Of a DNA stretch of 64,000 nt, positions 11,227 through 22,513 are shown piece after piece. Under the pieces are notes generated by a model. The model did no database searches, had not been told where the DNA came from, and was given only the letters and a program-made list of their open reading frames with translations. The translations under genes and the position numbers were made by a program. This DNA is from Trichoderma breve (taxonomy: Eukaryota; Ascomycota; Sordariomycetes; Hypocreales; Hypocreaceae): contig NW_026611593.1 in the NCBI RefSeq assembly GCF_028502605.1, positions 1,488,001 through 1,552,000 on the forward strand, given 5' to 3'. Within the stretch, counting starts at the first letter, position 1; each line of letters opens with the position of its first letter.

Positions 11227-14200
11227 TCAATAATATCCAGACGCTTGTCTATCATCCCAGCTCTTGGTATCTAGATGAATTGCGCCCTGGTGAGGAGAAT
11301 GTGAATAAGTCGATAATGTTTCATGCCCGCTAAACGGGCTGCCGTGCACGCTTGAAGGGTCCATCATGTTGTCGTACGCCATCTGCGCGCCCATAGGGGG
11401 CACAGCGGCTACCGGAACGGGCACGTTTTGCAGACCCAGCGCATTCAGGGGTGGGAATGGCTCCACCTCATTTGCCATTGTCATGGCGGTATACGGGTTC
11501 GACCCCTGCACATACGGAGCCGAAGTGACGGGCAGGTCCTGAACCCGCCGGCCGGGGTCGTAGGCGAGCGGGCTAGGGGCCATTGACTGGGTCGAGTGCA
11601 GGCTTTGGCCTATGCTTTCGAATTGAGGAGGAGAATAGAAGGGCTGATACGGTTGTCCCGGAGGCATCAAGGGATAAAACTGGTTTGGAGCTTGCGCATA
11701 CTGCATTGCCTGTTGAGGAGCCATTGGTGGCGCCGGCGAAAGCTGATGTTGCTGCTGGCCATTTTCTGGATACCGAATGGCTGCAGGTGATTTTTGCTCT
11801 GGCATGAGTGGAATGTCATGCCGTGGAGGGGGGTCCTGGACTGGGCTGATGATGGTATCCGCCGCCAGTTCCTTTGCCTTGGCCGCCACCAAGCGCAGCA
11901 CAGGAAGCGAGATTTGCTCCATATGCTTGGCCAGGTGGACAGTCAACTTCTTCCACGTTGGGAAGACCTTGCCGCAGAACCTGCACGCTTCTTCGTGCGG
12001 TTGCTTGCTCGTTTCCACATGACACTGCTCAACTTTGTGCCATGTCGGATCAATTGCGCCGGCCTTCTTCATGGCCGCCTTGGTCTTCACCTTGGGCTCC
12101 TGGAACTTGTGCTCGCGGACAAGGTGCTGCAGGAAATTGTCGCGGCGATAGCATGTGTGCCGGCAGTCCTCGACATCGCACGTCCACCACTCCAAGTGAC
12201 GATGGCCCTCGTTTTCATGACGGACCCAGTCGGCCTTGCGCTTGAAGATCTTGGGATCCCGGCACTTGTCCCACGTGCACGTAAAGGGCTGCACGTCTTC
12301 ATGCACGTGCTTGGTCCAGTCGGACGGCTTGAGGAACTTCTTCTTCTGATAGCACAACTGACATTCGAACTCGGCCGGTAGGTGCTGCGTAGGCGGCATG
12401 GGGATGTCAGTGGGGAAGCTTTCCTGGTTGATGGCACCTTCGGTCGGTGTGACATCGTCGTCATCGTCGTAATGAGCTGACAAGGTGTCCAGTCCCTTGG
12501 TGCCATTGCTGTCTCCCTTTCCGGTCAGTACATTGGCTGAGCCGCCAAGTGCTAAGCAGAGAGAGCCGCAAGGGCAGTTGGCACCGAGGCCGAGATGCTT
12601 GACCTTGTTGTTGAGCAGCTGCTTGTATCTAATAATTTGCTGGTGAGCAATGCGATCTACGAGGTAGCTATGCGCTGGTGGTAGTCCCGGGTTCAAAGTC
12701 TGGATGTGCTGTTGGAAGCCAGCAAAGTTGGGCGCAATGTCGTCAATGATGTTAGGGTTCATCTTCATGTCGTTATCTTCGTAGAAATCGTCGTCGTCGT
12801 CATCATCCTCGTCTGGATCGACGGGAGCCTGTCTGAGAACCGCCACAGGTGGTCCGCCCGACTTCCTCCACATGTCGGCGAGGCTAGAGTGCGCACCACC
12901 GGCGTTGTCATTGTTGTTGGCAGAGGAGGATGGCGATGGCTTGGGCAAGTCTGATTTGCTTCGCGGCCGCCTCAAGGAATTCCTGACACTGAGGCCGGAC
13001 AGAGGACCTTTGGAGGAGGGCGCGGTCGGAATCGTGCTGATGGACCCAGCGCGCGAGTGCGTGGTACCAATGGAGGCAAAGTTCTGGCCCATTGAGACTA
13101 AGGCGGTGTTAATACTGGGAGTCTGGTGCTTCTTGCCCCAGCTGGACGTGCGTGTCATGGGAGATAGATGCGGCATGCTATCGCGCTTATTCTGGGTTGG
13201 CGAAGGCTCAGGCTGCTCCTCCACAGCCTCGCCTTGTCCACCGCGAGAGCGCTTTCGCATGTGAGAGCCGCTAGGGCGTCGGACAAGGCCGCGAAGGTCT
13301 TTTAAGAGACTGCCGGATCTGTTGCTCTTATCGCCACCTCGACTAAGGGAGAGCTTCTTCAAGAAGTTACCACTAGTGATGCCCTCAATATCGAGGTCGA
13401 CGACGCTGGGCAAGCTGCGTCGGCGTGTGCCCCAGGTTGCGGCTCGGGAGATGATGGAATCATTGTCACGGCACATTCTCTCAAAGCGGTCAATGGCAGC
13501 TTGTGAGCTCTGGGGTTGATGGCGGCTCTGGCCACCGCTTCTGATGGAGTGTAGAATGGGAGCATCAGCCCATCCGCGATTGGCATAGATGATATCATAG
13601 TCTTCGTCCGACATCTGTCCAGCTCCATTGGGAGAATAATAGGTTTGTCCGGGAATGTATTTGTTCTCAGTCTGGTCACCAAGAGGTATGCCATCGTTGC
13701 TGTTACGGTTCTCCTCTTCTGTGGCGCTGATATCTCCGGACTTGTCTGGGAGGCTAGTCTCATCGAGGTTGCCAGTAAGCCATTTGCCGACTTCCTGGTT
13801 TTTCTCTTCAATCTCACGGCGATTGATAATCTCATTGATGCTCGCAATCTCCTCTCCAGGCCGCCTCTTTGGGTCCAAGCCAGCGAGGCCGGTGGCAGGG
13901 TCACGCCGCCATTGGCCCATGGAATCTCTAGTAGCAGTGGCAGCCATAGCAGCTTGGCTTTGCCCTTGGTTTACAGATGATGTGATCAAGTCTCCTGCGG
14001 ACTCGAGACCGCCACGCACCGTGGAGGGGCTATCTTCAAAAGAACGCTCAACGGTGTGGACAGGTCCGTTGTTGTCCTTGTCCCAGACTGAGATGGTGAC
14101 ACGAGGACTCTGACACCGCATATCGACAGGAGCGGGGGCCAGGCCGTCCTCGCTGGATCGTCCACTATCTGTCTGGCTTGGGGTCAACTGAGGCGGCGGG

Positions 14201-14802
14201 ATGACGAGGGGGTTGGGTTTGAAGGCTTTCTGGAGCTCCTGCGGTGAGATGGAGCTCGGTAGCTGATGCTGATCGGGTCGCGTGAGTGTCGTTCTCTCTT
14301 CACTTCGCGGCGACAGTGTGTGAACAGAGGCAGTTTGGTCCGGGGTTAGAGGATAAGAGTCGTCGTTGGCATTGTGTTCCTGCTGAGGCTCAACTGGTGG
14401 GGTATTGTTGAGTGAGAGGTCCCATACGCTCTGGTCGTCGAGGAAGGATGGCGTGCCGACGTCGGGATTGGTAAAGTTGGCACCGAAAAAAGGGTCGTCG
14501 TCAAAGTCACTGAAGTCGCTGGACTGGTAGATGCTCAAGGTTGAGGTGGACCCGGCAGGCGTTTCTGAAGGGTTCGCGGGAGAGAGAGAGTCGCTATTGA
14601 CGCGGGAGAGGAAAGGCGACAGCAGGTTGGAGTCGATGGATGAGCGCTGCTGTTGTTGATGCTGCTGCTGGTACTGTCGCTGCTGGCCGGCAGCGGAATT
14701 GCGGGGTTCAGGGTCGAAGGAGAAGTCGTTGTCGAGGGCCAGAGGGTTGTCGGTGTCGAGAGGCACGGAGAAGCCTTGGGCGGTGGCCGATGCGGAAGAC
14801 AT
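11227..14802 (-). CDS. Large C2H2 zinc-finger transcription regulator, single exon
   Basis: I chose the ATG at 14802-14800 (MSSASATAQGF), giving 1191 residues. The frame runs on to 14994, but the only initiator-like codon there is GTG. The N-terminal 700 residues are Ser/Pro/Gln-rich and probably disordered, with a Gln-rich stretch (QQRQYQQQHQQQQ) near residue 40. An acidic run (DPDEDDDDDDDFYED) follows in the middle. A CPCGSLC motif precedes the zinc-finger block. That block holds FECQLCYQKKKF, FTCTWDKCRDPKIFKRKADWVRH, WTCDVEDCRHTCYRRDNFLQH and, after a spacer, CRFCGKVFPTWKKLTVHLAKH, so about four C2H2 or degenerate C2H2 units. The C-terminal 200 residues are rich in Pro, Gln and Met, typical of an activation region. 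It is presumably nuclear and DNA-binding. The family is recurrent in Pezizomycotina, but I cannot attach a named orthologue or target genes. Confidence 0.85.
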   Translation of the reverse strand: MSSASATAQGFSVPLDTDNPLALDNDFSFDPEPRNSAAGQQRQYQQQHQQQQRSSIDSNLLSPFLSRVNSDSLSPANPSETPAGSTSTLSIYQSSDFSDFDDDPFFGANFTNPDVGTPSFLDDQSVWDLSLNNTPPVEPQQEHNANDDSYPLTPDQTASVHTLSPRSEERTTLTRPDQHQLPSSISPQELQKAFKPNPLVIPPPQLTPSQTDSGRSSEDGLAPAPVDMRCQSPRVTISVWDKDNNGPVHTVERSFEDSPSTVRGGLESAGDLITSSVNQGQSQAAMAATATRDSMGQWRRDPATGLAGLDPKRRPGEEIASINEIINRREIEEKNQEVGKWLTGNLDETSLPDKSGDISATEEENRNSNDGIPLGDQTENKYIPGQTYYSPNGAGQMSDEDYDIIYANRGWADAPILHSIRSGGQSRHQPQSSQAAIDRFERMCRDNDSIISRAATWGTRRRSLPSVVDLDIEGITSGNFLKKLSLSRGGDKSNRSGSLLKDLRGLVRRPSGSHMRKRSRGGQGEAVEEQPEPSPTQNKRDSMPHLSPMTRTSSWGKKHQTPSINTALVSMGQNFASIGTTHSRAGSISTIPTAPSSKGPLSGLSVRNSLRRPRSKSDLPKPSPSSSANNNDNAGGAHSSLADMWRKSGGPPVAVLRQAPVDPDEDDDDDDDFYEDNDMKMNPNIIDDIAPNFAGFQQHIQTLNPGLPPAHSYLVDRIAHQQIIRYKQLLNNKVKHLGLGANCPCGSLCLALGGSANVLTGKGDSNGTKGLDTLSAHYDDDDDVTPTEGAINQESFPTDIPMPPTQHLPAEFECQLCYQKKKFLKPSDWTKHVHEDVQPFTCTWDKCRDPKIFKRKADWVRHENEGHRHLEWWTCDVEDCRHTCYRRDNFLQHLVREHKFQEPKVKTKAAMKKAGAIDPTWHKVEQCHVETSKQPHEEACRFCGKVFPTWKKLTVHLAKHMEQISLPVLRLVAAKAKELAADTIISPVQDPPPRHDIPLMPEQKSPAAIRYPENGQQQHQLSPAPPMAPQQAMQYAQAPNQFYPLMPPGQPYQPFYSPPQFESIGQSLHSTQSMAPSPLAYDPGRRVQDLPVTSAPYVQGSNPYTAMTMANEVEPFPPLNALGLQNVPVPVAAVPPMGAQMAYDNMMDPSSVHGSPFSGHETLSTYSHSPHQGAIHLDTKSWDDRQASGYY

Positions 14803-17800
14803 GATTGTTCCCAGCTGGGGCCAGGCGAAAGGGGATGCCCGAGGATAAGTAGTCGGTATATGAGATGTACGGGGAGATGAGAGGGACAGGAGGATAGGAG
14901 CGGTGGCTTCCGGGAAGAGGTCCCAAGCAGTCGTCAGGACAGGCAGCCGGGGCCCAAAACTGAACTGGTGCGCTCTGGAGATGCGCAGCGTCACGTCACT
15001 GGCCAGGGATCATGACCATGTTCCTGAGCGGACGGGAGAGCAACGGGGCGGCGTGGGTTGAGGTGAAAGCTTAGGCAGGACTCGAGCTCGGGAGGCGCAG
15101 TCGGCGAGAGAGAGGCTTGCGGCGTCTTGCTAGGAACTGGGCTACAAAGTTAGGATGACAAAAACGGTGGTGTCGGACGAGAGAAAAAAGGGCAGCGGGC
15201 GGCCAGAGAGCTGATGATGGGATGGGACGTGGGACATGGGCGGCCAGTTTGTGTGGGTGCGGCTGGCGGATCTAAAGCGCTTACCACCTTGATTAGGCTG
15301 GACGGCACCCCCTGCTAAGCGACCCTGCCCGTTTCTGGTGCTCTGATGCCACTGCTTTTGTGTCCGCGATACGTGTATTTCCTGTCGAGTACGACGTGCC
15401 AAGGTCCAGCTGCTTAGGCCGGGAGCGTCATGGAGGTGCTGCCAGGTGCTACCTGGTGCTGGGCTCTTGGGCTTCAAGCTGGTGTCCAGGGCCCCAATCA
15501 GAGAGGCCGGCGGTCGAGATATGGGGGGGTGGATTTGGTGATGGTGATGGATAGTTTTGGTGGTGGTGTGGTGGGGGGGCGAATTGCGGGAGGAGGCGTG
15601 CTAAGTTTGGCACAAGGGCTTTGGTGGCGGCGAGATCTGAATCAATTGTTGTTGGACTGTTTGTTTTTATTTCGTATGTAGATAGTATGTGGGAAAAGAG
15701 AGAAAGAAGCAAGAGGATGCCGATGCCGATGCCGATGCTGATTGTATTGGTGAAGATTCGATGTGAAGGATATAGAGAGTAACAGAGAATCAAGACTACC
15801 AATACTTGCTTGGGTTTTGGTGGGCAGAAAAGTGAGGGAGGGGGTTCGGAGCTGAACATTGATCAATGCTCTGGTGCCACTGCTACAGTACCATTTAGTG
15901 AGCGGTAGGTGGCATTAGGTCCAAGTTGGTACGCAGTGACGGCATCACAGCAGCCCTAATCCCAATCCCAGGTAGCTTCAAACTGAGTCCAACCAAAGCA
16001 TAGAGATCTCAGTCCATTGTACCAGCTGTGTGGTTTTGTTTGCTTTATTTGCAGAGTTCACATCATGTATTGCAAACAATACTGACTGTACAATATCGGC
16101 ATTCTACCAGGCCGAGTACTTGAACGTACCCGGGGCTCAAAGAGGCGCGCGGTTGCAAGAGACTCTAGCGATAACCAACCTCTCCAGGTTAGACCCTATC
16201 CAGCCTAGAGCTCAGGACATACTAGTAGCTCTACTCCTCACCTCCACAACAAACAACCTCGGAGACTCAACAACAACAACCACAACCCGAGAAAAAAATG
16301 ACACAACCCGAGAAGGGAAAAAAAAAGAAGAAAAAAACTACAGGTACAGAGCTAGGCAAGTGGCTACCGCGCTAATGCCCTCGTCTCTCATCAACGGTCT
16401 GGCTGCTGTCAAACTCACCATCTCGTCTCCATAGCCTCCACCACGCGAAAAAGCCTAACTGGACAGCATCAACACTAGCGGCCAGCGTTTCACACACAAG
16501 GAGCATGTTGAGGTGGGGCTGCCCTGCGAGAATATGCCCAGCTCTGGGGTCGAAAAGCCTTGCGGACGGACAGCTAAGCATGGTAGCGCGGTACCGGCCG
16601 TCTGCCCGTCGACGTCACCCTGGGCCAGGTACCCGGGCATCAAGAGCCGCCTGACCCCTGGCAGCAAACGGTGGGCACGAGGCTTGCGGCCTCTAATTCC
16701 GTGGGCTCCCCAAACGGGCCATGGCGCGCTCTGGGGCCCTGTGAGGCTATCTAGCACAAGGGCCAAAGTCAGGTGGTGCCAGCCCCCGAGGCGTTCTCGT
16801 AGCAGCAACACCGCCTCATGAGCTCAGGGCTGGTCACCACTCTATCTCGTTTGCTTCTGGCTTCTGCTCGATCCAAGGTGACGCTGGAAGGGCAGGGCAA
16901 CAAGGCAGCAGCAGGCAGGATGCGAACCGCAGCACGTCACGATAGACTGAGACATCCAGATGACATCAGGGAATCTGTCCAACGGTCCCCCTAGGGAGTG
17001 GCACAGCAGTCCACAACATGGTCTAGGATGATGCAAGAAATGTACAAAGTGCTCCGTTACTCCATACCTTACACGGAAAGGGGCGTATGTGTAGATATCT
17101 ACGACCATGCCTCACACCTTAGATTCGGCCGGCAGGATCAGAACCCATGGCCCTTTTTGGCCACGGCACCCGGGCTCGATCGTCCAAACAAAAGGTATTG
17201 GTAAGACGAAGCTTGTTCCATAAGCGTCTCAAGCCATGTAGACCTTCGGCCTTCTGGACGAATGCAACCCCTTGTGCATACAGCAGGATCAAGCAGCAAC
17301 AGACATATTATCGAGCTTGGTTGCTTACAAGGCGCTAGCCACGGAGTAGATACTGGATATATTCCCATTATTCTCACTAGGTGGCAGTCTCTGTGCCTGT
17401 CTGAGGCGGCAAACGGTCAATTTCCCGGCTGGCTCGGCTCTCGTCAGCACCCTATTGCCGTTGTTGCTGTTGCTGTTGCTACTACTGGTCATCTTGCTCG
17501 GTGCAGGTAGCACGAATACCTCGGGCTTATACTCGTACGAGACCACGATACAGGTCCTCGTCCGTGCCCTTGGCGGAGATTGAGCAGAATCTCGGGCCTC
17601 GGATTTTGCAGACGGAGTCTTGGCACGGGCTTTTCCCTTTTCTATCAAGGCACGGATGGCTGGTTTGATGTTCAACGGCATTCCGATAATCTGCAATATA
17701 TCCCCAATTACGAGGAAACCAATAGGTCTACAATCTAATCGCAAGGGGGGGCGGCAACACTGCCACATGTCCCACCGTGTGCGGCTGAAGCATCCGGCAC

Positions 17801-19002
17801 CTGTCTCACAAGAATCGATTAGCCTCAACAATGCTAAAGATCTGTCTGCTCCGCCTCACTCTAGCATCGATAAACTTCTAGCGAGGGCATCGTCTGGGCG
17901 CGTCCTGGAACATTCTAAAGAAGCTTCACACTTCAACATGCCCGTGCGCTCCCGAGGCCTGCATGCTCGTTGAATCCTGCATGTTACCTGCATGAGAAGG
18001 CTTAGTGCACCATTCTATTGAGAGAGTCTGCCCTACTTTGGCAATAGACCAAAACCTTTCGCGGTCGACAAGACCCTATAAGGCAGACTCGACATATAGA
18101 CTAGGCGTCTTGCAGTTTGAGCGTTGTAGGGCTTGAAGCTTGAAATGCAACACATAGGCAGGGTAGGGTAGGATCCCACGGGGGGCCTCCCGCCTCACCC
18201 AAAGCTTCGCCCCGATTTCAACAGCCTTTACCAGCGCCACTGATTCGGTCAACTCGATTTGGACACCGCGAGTGCCGGCAAAGCAACCATCGAGTCTTGC
18301 CCAGCACAGGCAAAATGAGCAGGGAGATAAGCGCGCTGCCGCATCGATAACCGCCATTTCGCGGCTGTCTGTACGGAGTTGGAGTAAGGTTTGCTGGTCT
18401 CTGGTGTCGCTACTGTACTTGCGATGCGATAATCATCCAGTCAAATCTCTCGACATTGATGATCTTCAGAGGCTCAATCTATAAATTACGTTACAAAGAA
18501 TGATGCATGAATTTCTTTACCAGATGGGATGATATATCAATTGCATAATGGCAGCCTAAACATCAATCATCTTTGCACTCCTTCTTTTGCACAGACAATT
18601 GCAGAGAGACAAAAAAAACAACCCCACATCATGGCATCCCACCAAAGCTGGGGCGCCGCCACGTGATGCCTCAGACGACCAACTTCAGCCACCAACTCAA
18701 GTCTCAAGTGACGACGATGGAATTTATCGCATCTGTATCTTCTCTTTTGCTTGACTCGACTCAACTCTGTTCAGCTAAACCATCAACTAAGCCCGGCGCC
18801 TTCCACTCAGATCTCAGGAAGAAGGGGCGACAAGAACTCGCTTCTCCGTACAGGCATCTTGATCCTTTTGCCCGTCTGCTCGCCCATCATGTTCCGTGTT
18901 TGTCAACGCCTTGCCCCATCGTTCTCGCCTCACTTTTCACGTCGATAGCTCCGGCTAACGTTAGATCCCTTTCCCTGCAAATAGCCGCATCCAGAGGAGA
19001 GC
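14803..19002. other. 4.2-kb divergent intergenic region between C2H2 regulator and DUF202 gene
   Basis: This gap holds the promoters of both neighbours and nothing else I can support. It is long for a fungal divergent gap, which is common upstream of regulator genes with long leaders. The minus-strand frame 15859-15449 (ATG start, 136 codons) has low-complexity composition. It could be an upstream open frame of the regulator transcript. A purine/A-rich segment with two copies of ACAACCCGAGAA lies near 16280-16315. Confidence 0.5.
15716..15738 (+). repeat. Hexanucleotide GATGCC repeat, 3.8 copies
   Basis: Three full GATGCC units and a partial fourth run without interruption. On the minus strand, in the 136-codon frame 15859-15449, they encode an Ile-Gly alternation. 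The tract is probably a simple-sequence microsatellite. Confidence 0.85.
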
Positions 19003-19532
19003 ATGCACCTCCGGCTCCATAGGGCTCGGTCCGTGGTGCTGACAAGTGAAGAGTGAGTGCCGCCTCGAGCCAACCTCAGTCTCCAGCCTCATAGACAAAC
19101 GGCAACCGCCGATATGTCATCTGCATGGATTTTAAGTCCCTAGTTGCTCCATCTATCTATTAGAAACAAAGCACTCATCTCCTCTGTCTCTACAGACTCG
19201 TTGAAATCCGCGCCGCCCAGCGTACCTTTGAAGGCGCTTACATGCGCACCGCCTTGGGTCTCTTCTCTTTCTCCCTCGTCATCCTCAAAGTCTTCACCGA
19301 AGAGTTCTACCCCATCGGCGCCCTCTTCGCCGCCTTTGGCACCGCCATTCTCCTCGTCTCCATGTACCGCCGCTATCAGGGCCACCGCCAGTTCTTTGTC
19401 GCCGAGTCGCCGGATGGTGTCCTGCGCCGGAAATTCCGGACCAGCGGCGATACGGTTCTCCTCTTGACGGCGCTGAGTCTCTGTGCGTATTCTACGTTGT
19501 TGGCGTTGACGTGGCGCCTCAAGGATGTTTGA
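19003..19532 (+). CDS. Small DUF202 family membrane protein
   Basis: The exons are 19003-19052 and 19196-19532 (intron 143 nt, donor GTGAGT, acceptor CTACAG), giving 128 residues. The join produces LTSEELVEIRAAQRTFEGAY, the RAAQRT...R signature expected just before the first membrane span of DUF202 proteins. Three hydrophobic spans follow: LGLFSFSLVILKVF, IGALFAAFGTAILLVSMY and TVLLLTALSLCAYSTLLAL. Upstream of ATG 19003 the frame meets a TAG, which supports this start. The short Arg/His-rich N-terminus (MHLRLHRARSVV) could be a weak mitochondrial or membrane-orientation signal. The role is unknown; yeast Vtc1 and bacterial YidH carry the same fold. It sits alone between two regulator genes. 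Confidence 0.82.
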
Positions 19533-22513
19533 AAAGTATTATTGGGCATCTGATACATCTTTGGTTATTGAGGTCTCATCGGATGACTGATTTGCTCACG
19601 ACAAATGCAGCGACGCTTTCTTACAGTTTACCGGCTGAAGTATCTTGGCCGGTTTTTTCTTTTTTTTAAAATGTCTCGTCGAATTCTTCTCACGGTTGGT
19701 CGCCATTCTCTGTTGCCTTTTGCTCTCACCGTTTCAGCATTTGTTTGATCCGAAGAAGACCCCCTATTTATATGAGGGGTTGCCTACGGTGATTTTCACC
19801 TCGCTGCATTATATTTGGCGTTGGATGGAAATCTTTTCTTTTGTATTGAGGGTTCATAGTTGACCTTGGTTTCTTGCTCACATCGATGGCTCTAATGAGC
19901 CGATATTTATAGACTTGACTATTAATATTGAATACCCATTTGATCTTTTATGGAAGACTAGTATAACATTGCTCTTACAGTGCTTGCATACCTTTGACTT
20001 TGCAGCGTGTTCAGGGGTCTCTGGTGAACAAGGCAAGACAAAGGTGTTATTCGCTTCCCCACAGGCGCAAGGGAGCAAAGCGATAGTCAAGTCGATATGT
20101 AGATGTGCAATAGTGCAACTCGAAAACCCCCTCAGAATAATGAATATTTGGATTACTGATCTCTAATGCGTAAACATTGTACTCAAATAAGATGCGATCG
20201 GTAACTTCACTATTGATCGTTGCGGCCTAGAGAACCATACCATATATTTCAAAAATCTATATTTGGGACAATTAACAGTAGTCACAGTTGCCGAATTGAA
20301 AGGCCATACTCGAGCCAAATAACCAAATAGACTCTCATCATTGATAAGTACCGTCATTCACACCAGAGTCTTGATTGCGTATCCATCTCCTATATCACTA
20401 GGCCTCAACTATCCATCTATATTTAATGAGCCAGAAACATCACCTTGCTCTTTGAACAAATTACATATATCTCGTAAAAAGATTCATCCGAAATGATCAC
20501 TAACTCTTATTCTACGACTATAGAATTATATAATACGACTTATAGAGAATAGTAGCAGAAAGGGGGCGGAATCAATGACATCCGATGACACGCCAGCACA
20601 CACACCAAGACAAACAAACTAGAAACTAGTTAAATGTCAGACTTTAATTATAATACACACAACTCAATAAGGCATGGATTCTCAACAACCAAGTCGCTCA
20701 TCATTGCATCATCAACAACAATTAATGACCACATGTTCTGAAGGCAGGAAAATAGTACCACTACCTAGAAACACCAAGGAACCCCTCCAGAACCAAAATA
20801 GTTCGCCCGTTGTTGTGAAACAATTCATCCCATAGTTCTAATCAACATCAACCAAGCTGGCTTCCTTTGTTACTATTTCGACCTACAACTCCCTTTTTTA
20901 CTATTCTTCCAAAACTCGTGCTTCCAAAGCAGAATTATCAACTTCACACCAGCTGTGAAACAAAGCAACAACTATATCCTTTACGTGTCTCACTTCCACT
21001 CCCTTATCACAATCCCAACTTACACCTACTATCCGTCTCGCGAACAACTCAACAACACATCCAACCACAAACCAACCAAACACCCAAAAAAAATCTACCT
21101 AAACACTCCCAGATACGTTCAAATCACCTTAAAAAGGGGGGCCGTGAAAACGAGAGAAATCCTCTAAGAAGAAAAAGAAGAAAAAGACGGCCTTAAACAA
21201 AGACCTCAACCATATTTCCCTAAACAAAAACTCAAATATGCTTCATTGAATGCCTTGCAATTTGTAACACACACACACAAAAACACACACAAAACACAAA
21301 AAAACACCAAAGAAAATCCTCCCATGCCCAAAACTTGATTAAAGCAGCCAAAAAGGTCCGCCTCAAGCCCTTCCGTCCACCAACCGCCGCCCCGAAACTT
21401 TTTACCCAGCTTCGCACCCCTGAACCAACAGAAATAAAGCCCGAATAGAAAAATGTCAAAAAAGGGAGAAATTGGAAAATCTAAATCCGCTAATTCCGCT
21501 GTGTGAGTCGAGAAGCTCACCGTTTAATGATTCCCCCTCCAGTTCTAAAAGTTTGTTTCGGCCGTTCAAAACATCCGTTTGACCCCTCCCCACAGTATAT
21601 ACAAGTCGTCGTCGAGAAACCCGTCCCCATCCCATCCCAATCCCGTGGTATTATCGCCGTCGTACTCGTCCGATGTTGAATGTTGAAATGATAAGAAATA
21701 TGCAAAGCCCCGTTACGAATCCGAACGATACGTGGTTGAAATCCAAGTTCGAATAGAGATATAATACTAAGCTGAGTCTTCACGAGAGCCCCACAGTTGT
21801 TAGCCCTCCTCAGCATTAGAACGAATGGTCGGCTAGTTCCGAATACTGCCAAGGTACAGGTTGTAGGTTCGTAGCAAATTGGCATAGGCGGCCGCTTTTC
21901 TTGCCAAGTGGTCGAGTTTCGGTTAATCAGTAGTGTCCAAATCTCTCGTTCCAGAATCACGAAGCCTTTCAGCCAAGATTCTCCCTCAGGTTATCTCCAC
22001 TTAGTCAAAGGCCCATCTCTTACTCCAATCCAAAGCCCAGTGAAATCAGTATCCAGTCATTCTCCATACTCCCGCTCCTTGTAGTTCCTATTGGCCGTAG
22101 GGATTTTCGAATGTCGTGCTCTATTTCCTGGTATTCAATCCAGTGGGAAAACTCGGTCAAGTGGCTGCTTTCATATCAAATTGTTGGAAGCTTTCCTGGA
22201 TGATGGCGGGATGGGTATTTCCATATACATGACCCAGAGAATTCCCTCCAGTCGGAACAAAGGTTTCCCGTCCAGATCTATAGTTCCAAGACTAATATAG
22301 ACTTAGCCCAAGGCCCCAATGCCATCAAAGCTAATTAAAGCCCTTTTCTTTCCAGATTGGCTACTTTGGTATGCTTCAGGCACTTTGATTTTTAGTGAGA
22401 AGAAACGACTTGCCGGTAGTCCCAAGGCATTTACCACTTCTTACCGTGACATGTTTCCACCAGTTTCAGCCAGGACGGGATGAAGGGAACCGGTTACACC
22501 ATCGACCACTTCC
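19533..22513. other. 3-kb convergent, AT-rich intergenic region
   Basis: The 3' ends of the DUF202 gene and the Zn2Cys6 regulator face each other across this gap. The segment 19.6-21.3 kb is visibly AT-rich. Open frames here (19645-19863, 20867-21196, 21517-21960) are short and low-complexity. I see no gene, transposon terminal repeats or RNA gene. Confidence 0.5.
21266..21312 (+). repeat. CA-rich simple repeat
   Basis: A run of AC dinucleotides interrupted by short A runs, in the 3' flank of the Zn2Cys6 gene. It is an ordinary microsatellite. Confidence 0.8.

Noticed and set aside
14803..14994. 64-residue N-terminal extension of the C2H2 regulator
   Set aside because: The only possible start is GTG; the first ATG is at 14802.
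17325..17831. 168-codon minus-strand frame with a hydrophobic segment
   Set aside because: It begins at TTG, has low-complexity Ser/Asn stretches derived from simple repeats, and no splice pattern improves it.
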